Assembly: GCA_934630735.1 (NCBI GenBank)
Contig: CAKTWK010000008.1
Span: 6,670-70,669 of the forward strand
Length of the DNA: 64,000 nt
Reading direction: 5' to 3'
Source: an uncultured Collinsella sp.
Lineage (GTDB): Bacteria; Actinomycetota; Coriobacteriia; Coriobacteriales; Coriobacteriaceae
The position numbers and the translations under genes are program-made. This document shows positions 34,855 through 43,880 of this stretch, one piece after another (within the stretch, counting starts at the first letter, position 1; every line of letters begins with the position of its first letter). The notes below the pieces were generated by a model. The model did not search any database, was not told the origin of the DNA, and worked only from the letters and a program-made list of their open reading frames with translations.

Positions 34855-37852
34855 ATCGCTCGACGAGCACGCGGTTAAGCCTGCCCTCTACCAAGCGCTC
34901 GTACAGACGCCGCGTCTCGGGCTCGGGCACGCCATTGACCTGCTCCCTCAGGTGATGCATATGTCCACTGTACAGCTCGACGATATCGCGTCGTCGCCCC
35001 GCCGCACCGTAGACGCGCATAGCGCAACGCACCATGTCCTCGCGCGTTGTCTCTTGCCGCAGCCCCGACTCCACCAGCCATACCGCCGACTGCAGGTCGT
35101 TTTCTTCTAGGGCGGCATTCGCGCCCCGAATCATGCAGTCGATATACTTCGATTCCATAATGCGCCGCATACGCAAAAAGTAAGTGGGATTACAGCCATT
35201 GGGAACATACAACGGGCCGGCGTAGAGCTGCTCGATCTTAAGGCACAGCTCGACCAGATGGGGCCCGCGCGCACCCGTGCGATTTCCCAAAACTTCGCGG
35301 CTTATCTGATCAAACAACCGCACGTCGGTCTTGACGTAATCGCCGTTAAGCCCAATGCACTCGTTTTGAATCAGCACACACGACTTGCCGTCCGGTGTCG
35401 GCCCCAAGGCCGAACGCAGGCGCGATATCGTCGAGTACAGATTGTTACGAGCGCTATTGAACTCGGCATGGGGCCACAGCTCCATAGCCAGCGTCTCGCG
35501 GTCGACCAGTGTATCCATGCCCAGCGCAAGTCGCTCGGCAAGCGTCGCCGCTTTCTTGCGGCGCCACATCTTATCCGTGATGGGAAACCCGTCGCGCTCG
35601 GCGCGAAACGCCCCAAACATGCGGATCTCGATATGGCCAATCACATCGACACCCTCGGCATCGCCGGCCTGGAACAGACGCTCGCCTTCGCCCTCAAAGT
35701 CGTCACGCAGCGAATACCGCGACAGCTCGCGCACCGGGAGCTTCTTTCGAATTCTAGCAGCCGGCTCACCCAGACAATGCATCGCAAGACGCGCAAACAG
35801 CCGATACGACGGATCCAAAATCCCCGGGCGGTTCATGGACATCCAGGCTGCAAGGTCGCTATCGCGGCCCGCGGAGGCCAAATGCAGCGCCACCATCCAA
35901 GCCTCGGCACCACCGACCTGCGTCCGACTCAAATCGAGCAGCTCTGCCTCTTCGCGCACCGATACCATCGATGTATTGCGTAAGTACGCCGCGCGCTCTA
36001 GCAGCAGTGCGTTGTCGCGTATGTATCCAATCGATTCCTCGGCAAGCCTGAGCACCTGCACCGCACGGAATTTGGCATTGACCGGACGCCCCTCAGCCAA
36101 CGACTGCCAGCCTTCCAGTATCAAGCCAAACAACTGGACTTGATTGTCACGCACACGCACGGCAAAACGGTCGAGCTCATTGAATGCCTGCTCGTCGGTC
36201 ACCGGCATGCCGGCAAATAGGCGCCGGGCCGATAACACCATGCGCACCCAGATGGCGAGCGCTCGGATTCCACGCGCTTCGAGTGCCTCGAGCGTCAGGG
36301 CCATCTCGTCATCACGCTCGTCAGTCCCTGCATACGACCCATCAAATAGCTCCGTCAACATGCGGTCCGCCCGCACAAACGTCCCCGCGATATCGAGCTC
36401 ACAATCGTAGGCCTTATCCGTTTTGAGCCCCGCGAGGATCTCACCACCCTTCGCCCGCTCGGTCAGCCCATGCTTTATCTCGACATGTGCGGACAGCATG
36501 TCGAGTGCGGCACAAGACGCCTCACTTTCCAACGCTGTATGGCTTGCCGGAAGACCCAGACCGCTATCTCCGTAACAGGCGGCCGTAAACGCGTGCGCCA
36601 CCTTCCACGACACGGGATCGAGCTCGCAAATCGCTTGCTCGCCCGCACACTCGATAATTGAGGCCATATACCGCGCAAGCTTTGTATTGGAGACGCTCAC
36701 CGCCGCCAGATAGATGCCGAGCGCCTCGTCAGGCGTCGGCTCTGATGCCCGGCCATCTGCCTCGGTCTTTCCCAGCGCCGCGCGGCAGACATCCCCTCCA
36801 TGCCCTGTCAGGGCCAGATCGACCCCATACTGCCCGGCAAGCTCCAACACCGCACTGCGGTCCAAAAACGCGTCGGCGAGGTCCATCGCGGTATCGCAGC
36901 GCCCCGCTTTAATCAATATACGCGCCGCCCGCACAACGAGTTCGGGGCGAATTTCGGCGACCAGCTTGCGCAATCGTAGGCGTGCGTTGTCCTCGGTACC
37001 CAAGCAGGTAAAGCTCCGGTCTGCCGGATCAACGCCAAAAATGGGATAATCGCGGACAAGATAGGACTGGTCAATCGCCGAAAGCCTAACACCGCAAGCC
37101 TCGAGCTCCGAAATATTGCCCTCACCCATTAAGACCATCAAGCATGCCACACTAAACAGGGCGTTGTTCTCGAGCGACGCCAGATCAACAAGTGCCGCGC
37201 CGTAGATATTGACGATCTCGTTTTCGAGCGTCTGGGCAACGTCTCCCTGCCCGTATAGTCCCGACTGCATAGCCGAGACGAGCTCGGGCACGCCCTGCGT
37301 AAGCTGATAGAAGTCAAGCGATGTGCTGATCGAAAACGCCGATGCCCACGCCGAATACTCATAGGCATGCACCTTGAGCATCTGCGCGTTGACTTTAATC
37401 GAATCGCCCAGTCCATGAATCAGCTGGCGATTCGAAGGACGGCAACTCATAAAGACCCCAACCCCCATAGCACGCAGGCTTCGGATTCGGTCAATCAGTT
37501 CCTCGGTCTCGCCCTGGCTGAGGTTAGGCACGTTATCGATTGCAATCAGGGAGTGCGGTTTGTCCTTAAGCTCTTCGGTAACGACCTCGAGCTGCATAAA
37601 CACCTCGCGCCCAATGGCGCGATCTGCCTCGATGATTCGCACGGGGCCTCGCGTCGGATCGCTTTTAACCTCTTGGGTATACTGCAGCAGCACCGAGGTT
37701 TTCCCAAAGCCATCAGGCGCGTAGAGGACTACGATGCCGGCCTTTCGGCCCTTGGCGATAAGTTCGTTCATCAAGCGATCGCGCCGCACCATATAGCTAC
37801 TGCCCAGCGGCATAAGCTCGAGGTCGTCCGTATTGCCCAAATCGTTAACCAT
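34853..37852 (-). CDS. Large STAND-ATPase regulator with C-terminal SARP-like wHTH/BTAD domain
   Basis: 999 aa. The N-terminal NTPase (MalT/LuxR-large type) has Walker A YAPDGFGKTSVLL near residue 42 and Walker B SLIAIDNVP near 100. A long helical middle (about 300-740) resembles the TPR-like sensor of STAND regulators. The C-terminus has an OmpR/SARP-type winged helix: IEIRMFGAFRAERDGFPI near 745, KKAATLAERLAL, and ARNNLYSTISRLRSALGP near 800, followed by a BTAD-like helical region. In place of the LuxR helix-turn-helix of MalT, DNA binding is therefore by a SARP-type domain. GAGGAGC precedes ATG 37852. It probably activates genes in response to a ligand. The nagB gene upstream is a possible but unproven target. 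Confidence 0.88.
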   Translation of the reverse strand: MVNDLGNTDDLELMPLGSSYMVRRDRLMNELIAKGRKAGIVVLYAPDGFGKTSVLLQYTQEVKSDPTRGPVRIIEADRAIGREVFMQLEVVTEELKDKPHSLIAIDNVPNLSQGETEELIDRIRSLRAMGVGVFMSCRPSNRQLIHGLGDSIKVNAQMLKVHAYEYSAWASAFSISTSLDFYQLTQGVPELVSAMQSGLYGQGDVAQTLENEIVNIYGAALVDLASLENNALFSVACLMVLMGEGNISELEACGVRLSAIDQSYLVRDYPIFGVDPADRSFTCLGTEDNARLRLRKLVAEIRPELVVRAARILIKAGRCDTAMDLADAFLDRSAVLELAGQYGVDLALTGHGGDVCRAALGKTEADGRASEPTPDEALGIYLAAVSVSNTKLARYMASIIECAGEQAICELDPVSWKVAHAFTAACYGDSGLGLPASHTALESEASCAALDMLSAHVEIKHGLTERAKGGEILAGLKTDKAYDCELDIAGTFVRADRMLTELFDGSYAGTDERDDEMALTLEALEARGIRALAIWVRMVLSARRLFAGMPVTDEQAFNELDRFAVRVRDNQVQLFGLILEGWQSLAEGRPVNAKFRAVQVLRLAEESIGYIRDNALLLERAAYLRNTSMVSVREEAELLDLSRTQVGGAEAWMVALHLASAGRDSDLAAWMSMNRPGILDPSYRLFARLAMHCLGEPAARIRKKLPVRELSRYSLRDDFEGEGERLFQAGDAEGVDVIGHIEIRMFGAFRAERDGFPITDKMWRRKKAATLAERLALGMDTLVDRETLAMELWPHAEFNSARNNLYSTISRLRSALGPTPDGKSCVLIQNECIGLNGDYVKTDVRLFDQISREVLGNRTGARGPHLVELCLKIEQLYAGPLYVPNGCNPTYFLRMRRIMESKYIDCMIRGANAALEENDLQSAVWLVESGLRQETTREDMVRCAMRVYGAAGRRRDIVELYSGHMHHLREQVNGVPEPETRRLYERLVEGRLNRVLVER

Positions 37853-38234
37853 GCCCGCTCCTCAACTCGACCACATGGACACCGTAACGCTAGACCATAT
37901 GTATCGCTAGATGAATAGAGCGATGCTACGGTTTAGGATGTTTGTTGGTACGCAAATGGCAAGTTTTTGTTCAGCGTGGTCCGATTGAAACTTATCCCCC
38001 AACCAATCAGTCTTTGCACAGGTCAATGCGCTTGCCAGCTTGTCCCATCCTTTGGCAGTGTACCTTAAATGAGCGCTGTTCAATTGTGTTGCGCAACTCA
38101 CCTAGCGCCAGCTACCGTCTGCGACCTTTTCATAGCATTTATGCATAGTATCTGTTATGGAATGAATCATGCTGCACCAGACGCACCCGTCAAGTTCGCG
38201 GCAAGGTTTTCGTCAAGCACACGGCGCGCGCTCA
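37853..38234. other. AT-richer intergenic region upstream of the large regulator
   Basis: I see no gene here; a 64-codon minus frame (37907-38101) lacks a ribosome-binding site. The region is the promoter area of the regulator gene. It has no striking repeat apart from CGCTAGATGAATAGAGCG near 37906. Confidence 0.45.
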
Positions 38235-38263
38235 GAAAAAAGGCCCCCGCAAAGCGGAGGCCT
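38235..38263 (-). terminator. Rho-independent terminator of nagB
   Basis: AGGCCCCCGC (38241-38250) pairs with GCGGAGGCCT (38254-38263) with one mismatch; on the minus strand TTTTTTC follows. It is 34 bp past the nagB stop. Confidence 0.87.
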
Positions 38264-38296
38264 TCGGCAAAGCTATATCGAGGTGATAGGCTTTCG

Positions 38297-39025
38297 CTAC
38301 TCGCAGAGCGAAAGGGCGGCCTCGTCGGCAACGACAACGCAGTTGGTGTGCAGTTGCAGGATCGAGGCAGGGCACTCGGGGGTAACCGGACCAAAGCACA
38401 TGTCATGCACGGCCTGGGCCTTGGCCTCGCCATTGGCGACAACCAGGATCATGCGGGCATACATGATGGTCTGAGTGCCCATGGTGTAGGCCTGACGAGG
38501 CACGTCGTCGATGCTGTCAAACAGGCGGCTGTTGGCCTGAATAGTGCTCTCGGTAAGGTCGACACAGTGCGTACCCTTGGAGAAGTGGTCATCGGGCTCG
38601 TTGAAGCCGATGTGACCGTTGTTACCGATGCCGAGCAGCTGCAGATCGGGGTAACCGGCGGCAGCGACGATCTCGTCGTACTCAGAGCAGGCAGCGGCAG
38701 CGTCGGGATTGGAGCCATCGGGCACATGCGTGTTGTTCAGGTCGATGTTAATATGATCGAAGAAGTTCTCACGCATAAAGTAGTGGTAGCTCTGGGGATC
38801 GTCGTGCGAAAGGCCACGATACTCGTCGAGGTTGTAGGTGCTGACCTCGGCAAAGTCGACGTCGCCCTTCTTGTACCAAGCGGCGAGCTGCTTGTAGGCG
38901 CCAATCGGGGTGGAGCCGGTGGCAAGACCCAGCACGCAATCGGGCTTGAGAATAACCTGGGCCGAGATGATATTGGCGGCCTTGCGGCTCATATCCTCGT
39001 AGTCTTTAGCTTTAATGATCTTCAT
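38297..39025 (-). CDS. nagB: Glucosamine-6-phosphate deaminase
   Basis: 242 aa from ATG 39025, with AAAGGA upstream. It converts glucosamine-6-phosphate to fructose-6-phosphate and ammonia. Family motifs: LGLATGSTPIGAYKQL near residue 33, TYNLDEYRGLSHDDPQSYHY near 63 with the catalytic Asp, and LLGIGNNGHIGFNEP near 130 with the catalytic His. Length matches the short Gram-positive form without the allosteric extension. It works with the PTS component and glmM nearby in amino-sugar handling, though each is a separate unit. Confidence 0.96.
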   Translation of the reverse strand: MKIIKAKDYEDMSRKAANIISAQVILKPDCVLGLATGSTPIGAYKQLAAWYKKGDVDFAEVSTYNLDEYRGLSHDDPQSYHYFMRENFFDHINIDLNNTHVPDGSNPDAAAACSEYDEIVAAAGYPDLQLLGIGNNGHIGFNEPDDHFSKGTHCVDLTESTIQANSRLFDSIDDVPRQAYTMGTQTIMYARMILVVANGEAKAQAVHDMCFGPVTPECPASILQLHTNCVVVADEAALSLCE

Positions 39026-39223
39026 TACGCGTCCTTTCTCGTACAAGAGAGGCAAGGCTCCCCTTACAAGCACTTGCCCGCGGCCCGCGTCGGCCGCAAC
39101 CAACGTGTGCGGCCACCAGGGCGAGGTCGCGTAATGTATGTGTCTCGTGTCTACCCGCGTCGAGGCCCCTGCCCGTCCACGGTGACCCAAAGCTGTTTAG
39201 CTTCGGACAAATCCCATCTTGCC

Positions 39224-39257
39224 ACGGAGGGCGCCCCGTTTCAAGGGCGCCCTCCGT
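39224..39257. repeat. 13-bp GC-rich inverted repeat downstream of crr
   Basis: ACGGAGGGCGCCC (39224-39236) and GGGCGCCCTCCGT (39245-39257) are perfect arms around an 8-nt loop. No clear U-tract follows in either direction, so it could be a factor-dependent terminator or an mRNA end-stabiliser for crr. Confidence 0.6.
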
Positions 39258-39297
39258 AAACGTGTTTGAATTGTAGGCTAAAGGCAAAGCGGAGCGA

Positions 39298-39795
39298 CTA
39301 GCGCTCACGCGCGACGATGAGCTGGTCCATCTCCTCGACATGCTCGCCAACGGAGCCTTTGATGCTCGAGAACTCAACGGAGTTGCACACCAAGATGGGA
39401 ACCGTCACATCGTAACCCTCGGCAGCAATTGCCTCGCGATCGAACTCGATGAGCACATCGCCCTTATGGACGATGTCACCCACTTGCGCATGTACAGTAA
39501 AGTGCTTGCCCTCGAGCTGAACAGTGTCCAAACCAACGTGGATGAGCACGTCCAAGCCATCGACCGTGTTGAGCGCAACGGCGTGACCCGTGGGAAAAAT
39601 GGCCTCGACCTTGGCGTCTGCCGGCGCAATCACACGCGTACCCGTAGGCTGAATGGCAACGCCCTGGCCCAAAAGGCCGGTGGCAAACGTCTGATCGTTT
39701 ACCTCGGAGAGCGGAATGACGTCGCCCGAGATGGGAGCATCCAGCGTAAGGACTCGACCACGCATACCAAAAGACCTTAGGACTTTAGTGAACAT
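39298..39795 (-). CDS. crr: PTS glucose-type EIIA component
   Basis: 165 aa from ATG 39795, with GGGGGAG upstream. It is a stand-alone EIIA(Glc)-like phosphocarrier that receives phosphate from HPr and passes it to sugar EIIB domains. Motifs: the active-site His in VLIHVGLDTVQLEG near residue 85, with the second His of TGHAVALN near 70. PIAGDVIPL-type start (APISGDVIPLSEVND) is typical. It may serve an EIICB for N-acetylglucosamine or glucose encoded elsewhere; the nearby nagB fits an amino-sugar role. It also may act as a regulator as in other bacteria. Confidence 0.95.
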   Translation of the reverse strand: MFTKVLRSFGMRGRVLTLDAPISGDVIPLSEVNDQTFATGLLGQGVAIQPTGTRVIAPADAKVEAIFPTGHAVALNTVDGLDVLIHVGLDTVQLEGKHFTVHAQVGDIVHKGDVLIEFDREAIAAEGYDVTVPILVCNSVEFSSIKGSVGEHVEEMDQLIVARER

Positions 39796-39866
39796 GCTCC
39801 CCCTCGGACATACCAATCAATCAAAATTGCTTTAACAGTTTACCACTTGGCACCCGTTTTTGACCA

Positions 39867-41204
39867 TTAGGGAAGTTCGCGCTTGACAACCTCGACGATG
39901 TCGTCGACAACGCGCTGGGTGAGCTCGTGCGTCTCCGCCTCGGCCATAACGCGAACCAGCGGCTCGGTACCGCTCGGGCGCACCAAGATGCGGCCGCGAC
40001 CGTTGAGCTCCTTCTCGGCGGCAGCGACGGCGTCCCAAATGGGCTGGCAATCGTCCAGGCCGGCCTTGTTGTCCGAATGCACGTTGACGAGCACCTGCGG
40101 GTACTTCTTCATGATGCCGGCAAGGTCGGTGAGGGTGCGGCCGGTGCGCTTGAGCACGGCCAGCAGCTGCAGGGCCGTCACCAAGCCGTCGCCGGTGGTG
40201 TTGTGCTCCAGGAAGATGATGTGGCCGGACTGCTCGCCGCCGATGACGGCACCGTCCTCGAGCATACGCTCAAGAACATAGCGGTCGCCCACGGCGGTCT
40301 GGACCATCTCGAAGCCCTGCTCCTTCATGGCGATGGAGAAACCGAGGTTGCACATAACGGTCGAGACGATCTCGGAGTTGGCGAGCTTGCCGCGAGCAGC
40401 AAGGTCGGAGCCGCAGATGGCAAGGATGTAGTCGCCATCGATCTCGTTGCCCTCACTGTCCACGAACAGCACGCGATCGGCGTCGCCGTCGTGGGCCAGT
40501 CCGATGTCGGCGTGGGTTCGCAGCACGAGCTCGCGCAGGGGCTCAAGATGCGTAGGGCCGCACTCAACGTTAATGTCGGTGCCGCAGTAATCGGTGTTGA
40601 TGGCATGAACCGTAGCGCCTAGGCGCTGCAGCGCGGCGGGCGTGGTCTGGCAGGAAGCACCGTGGCCGCAGTCGACGGCAACAACCAGTCCGTCGAGCTT
40701 AAGGCCGTCGAGCGTGCTGATGGCATGATCGACATAGGCCTTGCGGGCATCCTTCATCTTGATGATGTGACCCACACCGGCGCCGGTCGGCAGCGTGTCG
40801 GCAGCCATAGCCTCCTCGGACATGACCCAGGCGCTGATCTCTTCCTCGACAGCATCGGGAAGCTTCATGCCCTTGCGGCTAAAGAACTTGATGCCGTTGA
40901 ACTCCGGCGGATTATGCGAAGCGGAGATGACGATGCCGCCGTCGAGCTCATTTTGAACGGTGAGCAGTGCCACGGCCGGCGTAGGGATAACGCCGCAGCA
41001 GTGCGGACGGCCGCCCTCGGCCATGATACCGGCGGTCAGAGCACTCTCGAGCATGGTGCCCGAAAGACGTGTATCGCGACCGATGCAGATGTCCGGGCCA
41101 AGAAACTTGGTCGCCGCGCGACCTAGGCGAAACGCGAGGTCGCACGAGAGGTCGGCGTTGGCGACGCCACGGACGCCATCGGTACCGAAGATGTTCTGGG
41201 GCAT
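39867..41204 (-). CDS. glmM: Phosphoglucosamine mutase
   Basis: 445 aa from ATG 41204, with AAGGAG upstream. It interconverts glucosamine-6-phosphate and glucosamine-1-phosphate for UDP-GlcNAc and cell-wall synthesis. The N-terminus FGTDGVRGVAN, the phosphoserine loop VISASHNPPEFNGIKFF near residue 98, the Mg-binding DGDADRVLFVD near 240, and the sugar loop GGEQSGHII near 325 all match. The C-terminal phosphate-binding RPSGTEPLVRVMAE is near 410. Length is normal. Confidence 0.97.
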   Translation of the reverse strand: MPQNIFGTDGVRGVANADLSCDLAFRLGRAATKFLGPDICIGRDTRLSGTMLESALTAGIMAEGGRPHCCGVIPTPAVALLTVQNELDGGIVISASHNPPEFNGIKFFSRKGMKLPDAVEEEISAWVMSEEAMAADTLPTGAGVGHIIKMKDARKAYVDHAISTLDGLKLDGLVVAVDCGHGASCQTTPAALQRLGATVHAINTDYCGTDINVECGPTHLEPLRELVLRTHADIGLAHDGDADRVLFVDSEGNEIDGDYILAICGSDLAARGKLANSEIVSTVMCNLGFSIAMKEQGFEMVQTAVGDRYVLERMLEDGAVIGGEQSGHIIFLEHNTTGDGLVTALQLLAVLKRTGRTLTDLAGIMKKYPQVLVNVHSDNKAGLDDCQPIWDAVAAAEKELNGRGRILVRPSGTEPLVRVMAEAETHELTQRVVDDIVEVVKRELP

Positions 41205-41254
41205 AGGATCGCTCCTTCCCAAGTGGGCAAAACGAAGCCGCCCACCCTAGTCGA

Positions 41255-41296
41255 AAAGAAAAGCGGGACCCACCGAGCAGTCGGTAGGCCCCGCTT
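41255..41296 (-). terminator. Rho-independent terminator of the rplM-rpsI operon
   Basis: Imperfect stem between AAGCGGG (41261-41267) with CACCG and CGGT with CCCGCTT (41290-41296); the minus-strand transcript continues into TTTTCTTTTC. It lies 31 bp past the rpsI stop. Confidence 0.85.
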
Positions 41297-41326
41297 GTAC
41301 ATTGTATCTCGTAAGGAGATAAAACC

Positions 41327-41722
<396 letters not shown>

Positions 41723-41724
41723 CT

Positions 41725-42168
41725 TTAAGCCTCCAGCTCAATCTTCGTGGGGTTCTGGGCAGCGTGCGGATGCTCGGCACCAGCGTAGACCTTAAGCTTG
41801 GTCATCTGGGCACGGCCGAGGGTGGTCTTGGGCAGCATGCCGCGAACGGCGCGCTCGATGACCTTCTCCGGGTGCTTCTCCATAGCCTGGCGGAAGCTCT
41901 CAGCCTTGAGGCCGCCGTTGTAGCCGCTGTGGCGATAATAGGTCTTCGTGTCGGCCTTGTTACCGGTAAGCTGGACCTTATCGGCGTTGATGACGACAAC
42001 GAAGTCGCCGCAGTCGCTGTTGGGCGTGAACTGGGGCTTGTTCTTACCGCGCAGGATCATTGCGATCTGGGTGGCAAGACGGCCCAGGACAGCACCATCG
42101 GCGTCGACGAGAACCCAGTTGCGCTGGACCTCGCCCTGCTTGGCGTAGTGAGTCGATTTCGAAATCAC
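41725..42168 (-). CDS. rplM: 50S ribosomal protein L13
   Basis: 147 aa from GTG 42168, which has GGAGGAG just upstream; ATG starts downstream would truncate the conserved N-terminus. Motifs [19 protein letters not shown] and [18 protein letters not shown], and [19 protein letters not shown], are diagnostic. It is the first gene of the rplM-rpsI operon. A promoter is visible at 42235-42262 and a structured leader lies between it and the start, possibly for L13 autoregulation. Confidence 0.98.
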   Translation of the reverse strand: MISKSTHYAKQGEVQRNWVLVDADGAVLGRLATQIAMILRGKNKPQFTPNSDCGDFVVVINADKVQLTGNKADTKTYYRHSGYNGGLKAESFRQAMEKHPEKVIERAVRGMLPKTTLGRAQMTKLKVYAGAEHPHAAQNPTKIELEA

Positions 42169-42262
42169 TTAGACTCCTCCATGTACAGTACGTGTTGTTA
42201 CAGAGATTCACGGGGCTCTGCAAGTAACCCGTCCATATTACCCCGCTCGCCGCCCGAGTCAA
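42169..42262 (-). promoter_or_regulatory. Promoter and structured leader of rplM-rpsI
   Basis: On the minus strand a -35 TTGACT (42257-42262) and -10 TAATAT (42235-42240) are separated by 16 bp. The leader contains a bulged stem GTTAC-CAGAG / CTCTG-TAAC (about 42197-42230) before the GGAGGAG site. L13 leaders with autoregulatory stems are known in other bacteria; here it is inferred. Confidence 0.65.
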
Positions 42263-42325
42263 CAGGTATTTTGGCTCCGACCAGAGTTTCTGCACATGTC
42301 ATCCATGGGTCATGACGTCGCGACA

Positions 42326-43204
42326 CTAGCGCTCGACAAATGCCTCGATATCACTCAGTAGGCGCTTTGCCTCCTGGCGGCCCTGAATATACAGGTCGAG
42401 GAGCTTTGCCGGATCGTGCTCAACGTGACCGACCTCGACCGGCTTTTGCGGAGCAACGACCAGCGCGCGGCCCTCGCGCTCATACTTCCACAGATGCATG
42501 CGCTGGATGTTATAGCGGTCGTGGCGCGTCTCGATAGCCTCGAGCAGGTAGGGGTAGTCGGCATAGCGAGCGCGTGCGGCGGGCATAAACTCGTAGGGCT
42601 TTTTCTCATACGAGCGGTCCTGCGTGACAATGACAACCGCGCGATCGAAGCCCGCCTCCTCCAGCACGTGCTCGACGGGGACCGAATCGGCTACGCCGCC
42701 GTCGACGTATTTGTGCCCATCGATCTCGACCGGCGGCGTCACCAGCGGCAGCGAGGTCGAGGCGCGCACGGCGTCGAGATCGAGCACGGCGCTTTTGACC
42801 GGCAGGTACGCGGCGGTTCCAAAGAGCATATCCGTCGCGACGGCGTACATCTCGATGGGGCTCGCGTCGAACGTCTCGTTGTCAAAGGGATCCAGGCGGT
42901 CCTGGACATCGTTGAAGATAAAGTCATAACCCACAATAGAGCCCGTGGACGCAAACGATGCGGCGCCCATGAAGCGGCTGTCGTCGCAGAAAGCCAGGTT
43001 GATGCGGTTGGCACGGCCGATCTGGTGCGACTTGTAGTTCACGCCGTTGAGAGCGCCGGCCGATACGCCATATACCGCCGGAATCTCGACGCCGGCCTCC
43101 ATGAGAACGTCGAGTACGCCTGCGGTAAATTGCCCGCGGAAGCTGCCGCCCTCCAAAACGAGCGCGACCTTGCCGGCGTTCTTTGCCTTATCTTCTGCAG
43201 TCAT
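42326..43204 (-). CDS. Patatin-like phospholipase
   Basis: 292 aa. Patatin fold with oxyanion loop LEGGSFRGQFTAGVLD near residue 18, nucleophile Ser in YGVSAGALNGV near 45 (G-x-S-x-G), and the catalytic Asp in YVDGGVADSVPV near 170 (D-G-G). There is no signal peptide, so it acts in the cytoplasm or at the inner membrane face. The C-terminus is typical of the YjjU-like bacterial group (YEFMPAARARYADYPYLLEA). Predicted acyl hydrolase; the lipid substrate is unknown. Monocistronic. Confidence 0.92.
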   Translation of the reverse strand: MTAEDKAKNAGKVALVLEGGSFRGQFTAGVLDVLMEAGVEIPAVYGVSAGALNGVNYKSHQIGRANRINLAFCDDSRFMGAASFASTGSIVGYDFIFNDVQDRLDPFDNETFDASPIEMYAVATDMLFGTAAYLPVKSAVLDLDAVRASTSLPLVTPPVEIDGHKYVDGGVADSVPVEHVLEEAGFDRAVVIVTQDRSYEKKPYEFMPAARARYADYPYLLEAIETRHDRYNIQRMHLWKYEREGRALVVAPQKPVEVGHVEHDPAKLLDLYIQGRQEAKRLLSDIEAFVER

Positions 43205-43291
43205 ATTGACCTCCTGCGATTGCGTTTTGGCTTTCTTCTACCCAGTTTTGGAATGGAGGGCGCATAGGTTTTGGAGTTGAGAATATGGAGC

Positions 43292-43558
43292 GGAAAGCGT
43301 GTCCCAGTTTGAGGCGGGATTCCGGGATGAACTTTCCGCTTGGACCGCCGTTGGGAAAGCGTGTCCCGTTCTGAACGCGGATTCCGGGATGAACTTTCCG
43401 CCAACAACCCATCCGGAAAATGCATCCCATTCCGAATGAGGATTCCGGGATGTGGTTTCCGCTTGATGTGCCATCCGGAAACTACGTCCCAGTCTGAGTG
43501 CGGATTCCGGGATGGATTTTCCGCCTGGGCCGCCGTTAGGAAAGCGCGTCCCACCCTA
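43292..43558. repeat. Tandem 61-62-bp hairpin repeats (four full units and a partial fifth)
   Basis: Units begin GGAAA at 43292, 43354, 43415, 43477 and 43539, spacing 62, 61, 62 and 62. Each contains GGAAA-N5-TCCC near its start and GATTCCGGGATG then TTTCC near its end, so GGAAAG...TCCC can pair with CGGGAT...CTTTCC inside each unit. Units differ at about one third of positions, mostly at paired sites. The run lies between the patatin gene and the ssrA repeats. Overlapping minus-strand frames have no ribosome-binding site and are taken as chance. Confidence 0.8.
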
Positions 43559-43568
43559 CGTTGCCGTA

Positions 43569-43824
43569 GCGTTTGCTTAACGCCCGCGCCCTGCATAGAG
43601 TTCGATTCTCCGCGGGTTTGGGGTTCCGTTGATGCGGCGCATGGCCGGCTGAGATTCGATAACATCGCATCCATATTGGGCTGATAGTTTGCGCGGAGAA
43701 TCCGCGTGTTCGCTTCGCGAACCCGCACCGGCTTCGGCCGCCTGCCGGCGTCCTCGCCCGCTCGCTACAAACGCTTCGCGTTTGCTTAACGCTCGCGCCC
43801 TGCATAGAGTTCGATTCTCCGCGG
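43569..43824. repeat. Repeat units downstream of ssrA carrying inverted tmRNA T-arm copies
   Basis: A 47-bp sequence occurs at 43569-43615 and 43778-43824 with one mismatch (period 209 bp). It includes GAGTTCGATTCTCCGCG (43598-43614 and 43807-43823), which equals 17 nt of the tmRNA T-arm but in the opposite orientation to ssrA. Relative to ssrA the first inverted copy begins 58 bp past the CCA, after a terminator. The same plan and spacing (57 bp) are seen after tRNA-Glu. Confidence 0.8.
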
Positions 43825-43837
43825 TATCTGTAAGTAA

Positions 43838-43870
43838 TAAAAAAGCAGGTAGAGACACTTCTCTACCTGC
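43838..43870 (-). terminator. Rho-independent terminator of ssrA
   Basis: GCAGGTAGAG (43844-43853) pairs perfectly with CTCTACCTGC (43861-43870); the minus strand continues TTTTTT. Confidence 0.92.
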
Positions 43871-43880
43871 TCGTAACTAT

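Noticed and set aside
37907..38101. 64-codon minus-strand frame upstream of the large regulator
   Set aside because: No ribosome-binding site, no recognisable domain, and it lies in the promoter region of another gene.
43292..43558. CRISPR array
   Set aside because: Units are degenerate along their whole length, with no constant repeat separated by unique spacers, and no cas gene is nearby.
43201..43728. Minus-strand frame of 175 codons across the 61-62-bp repeats
   Set aside because: Units are not multiples of three (61 and 62 bp), so successive repeats fall in different frames, which argues against a repeat protein.
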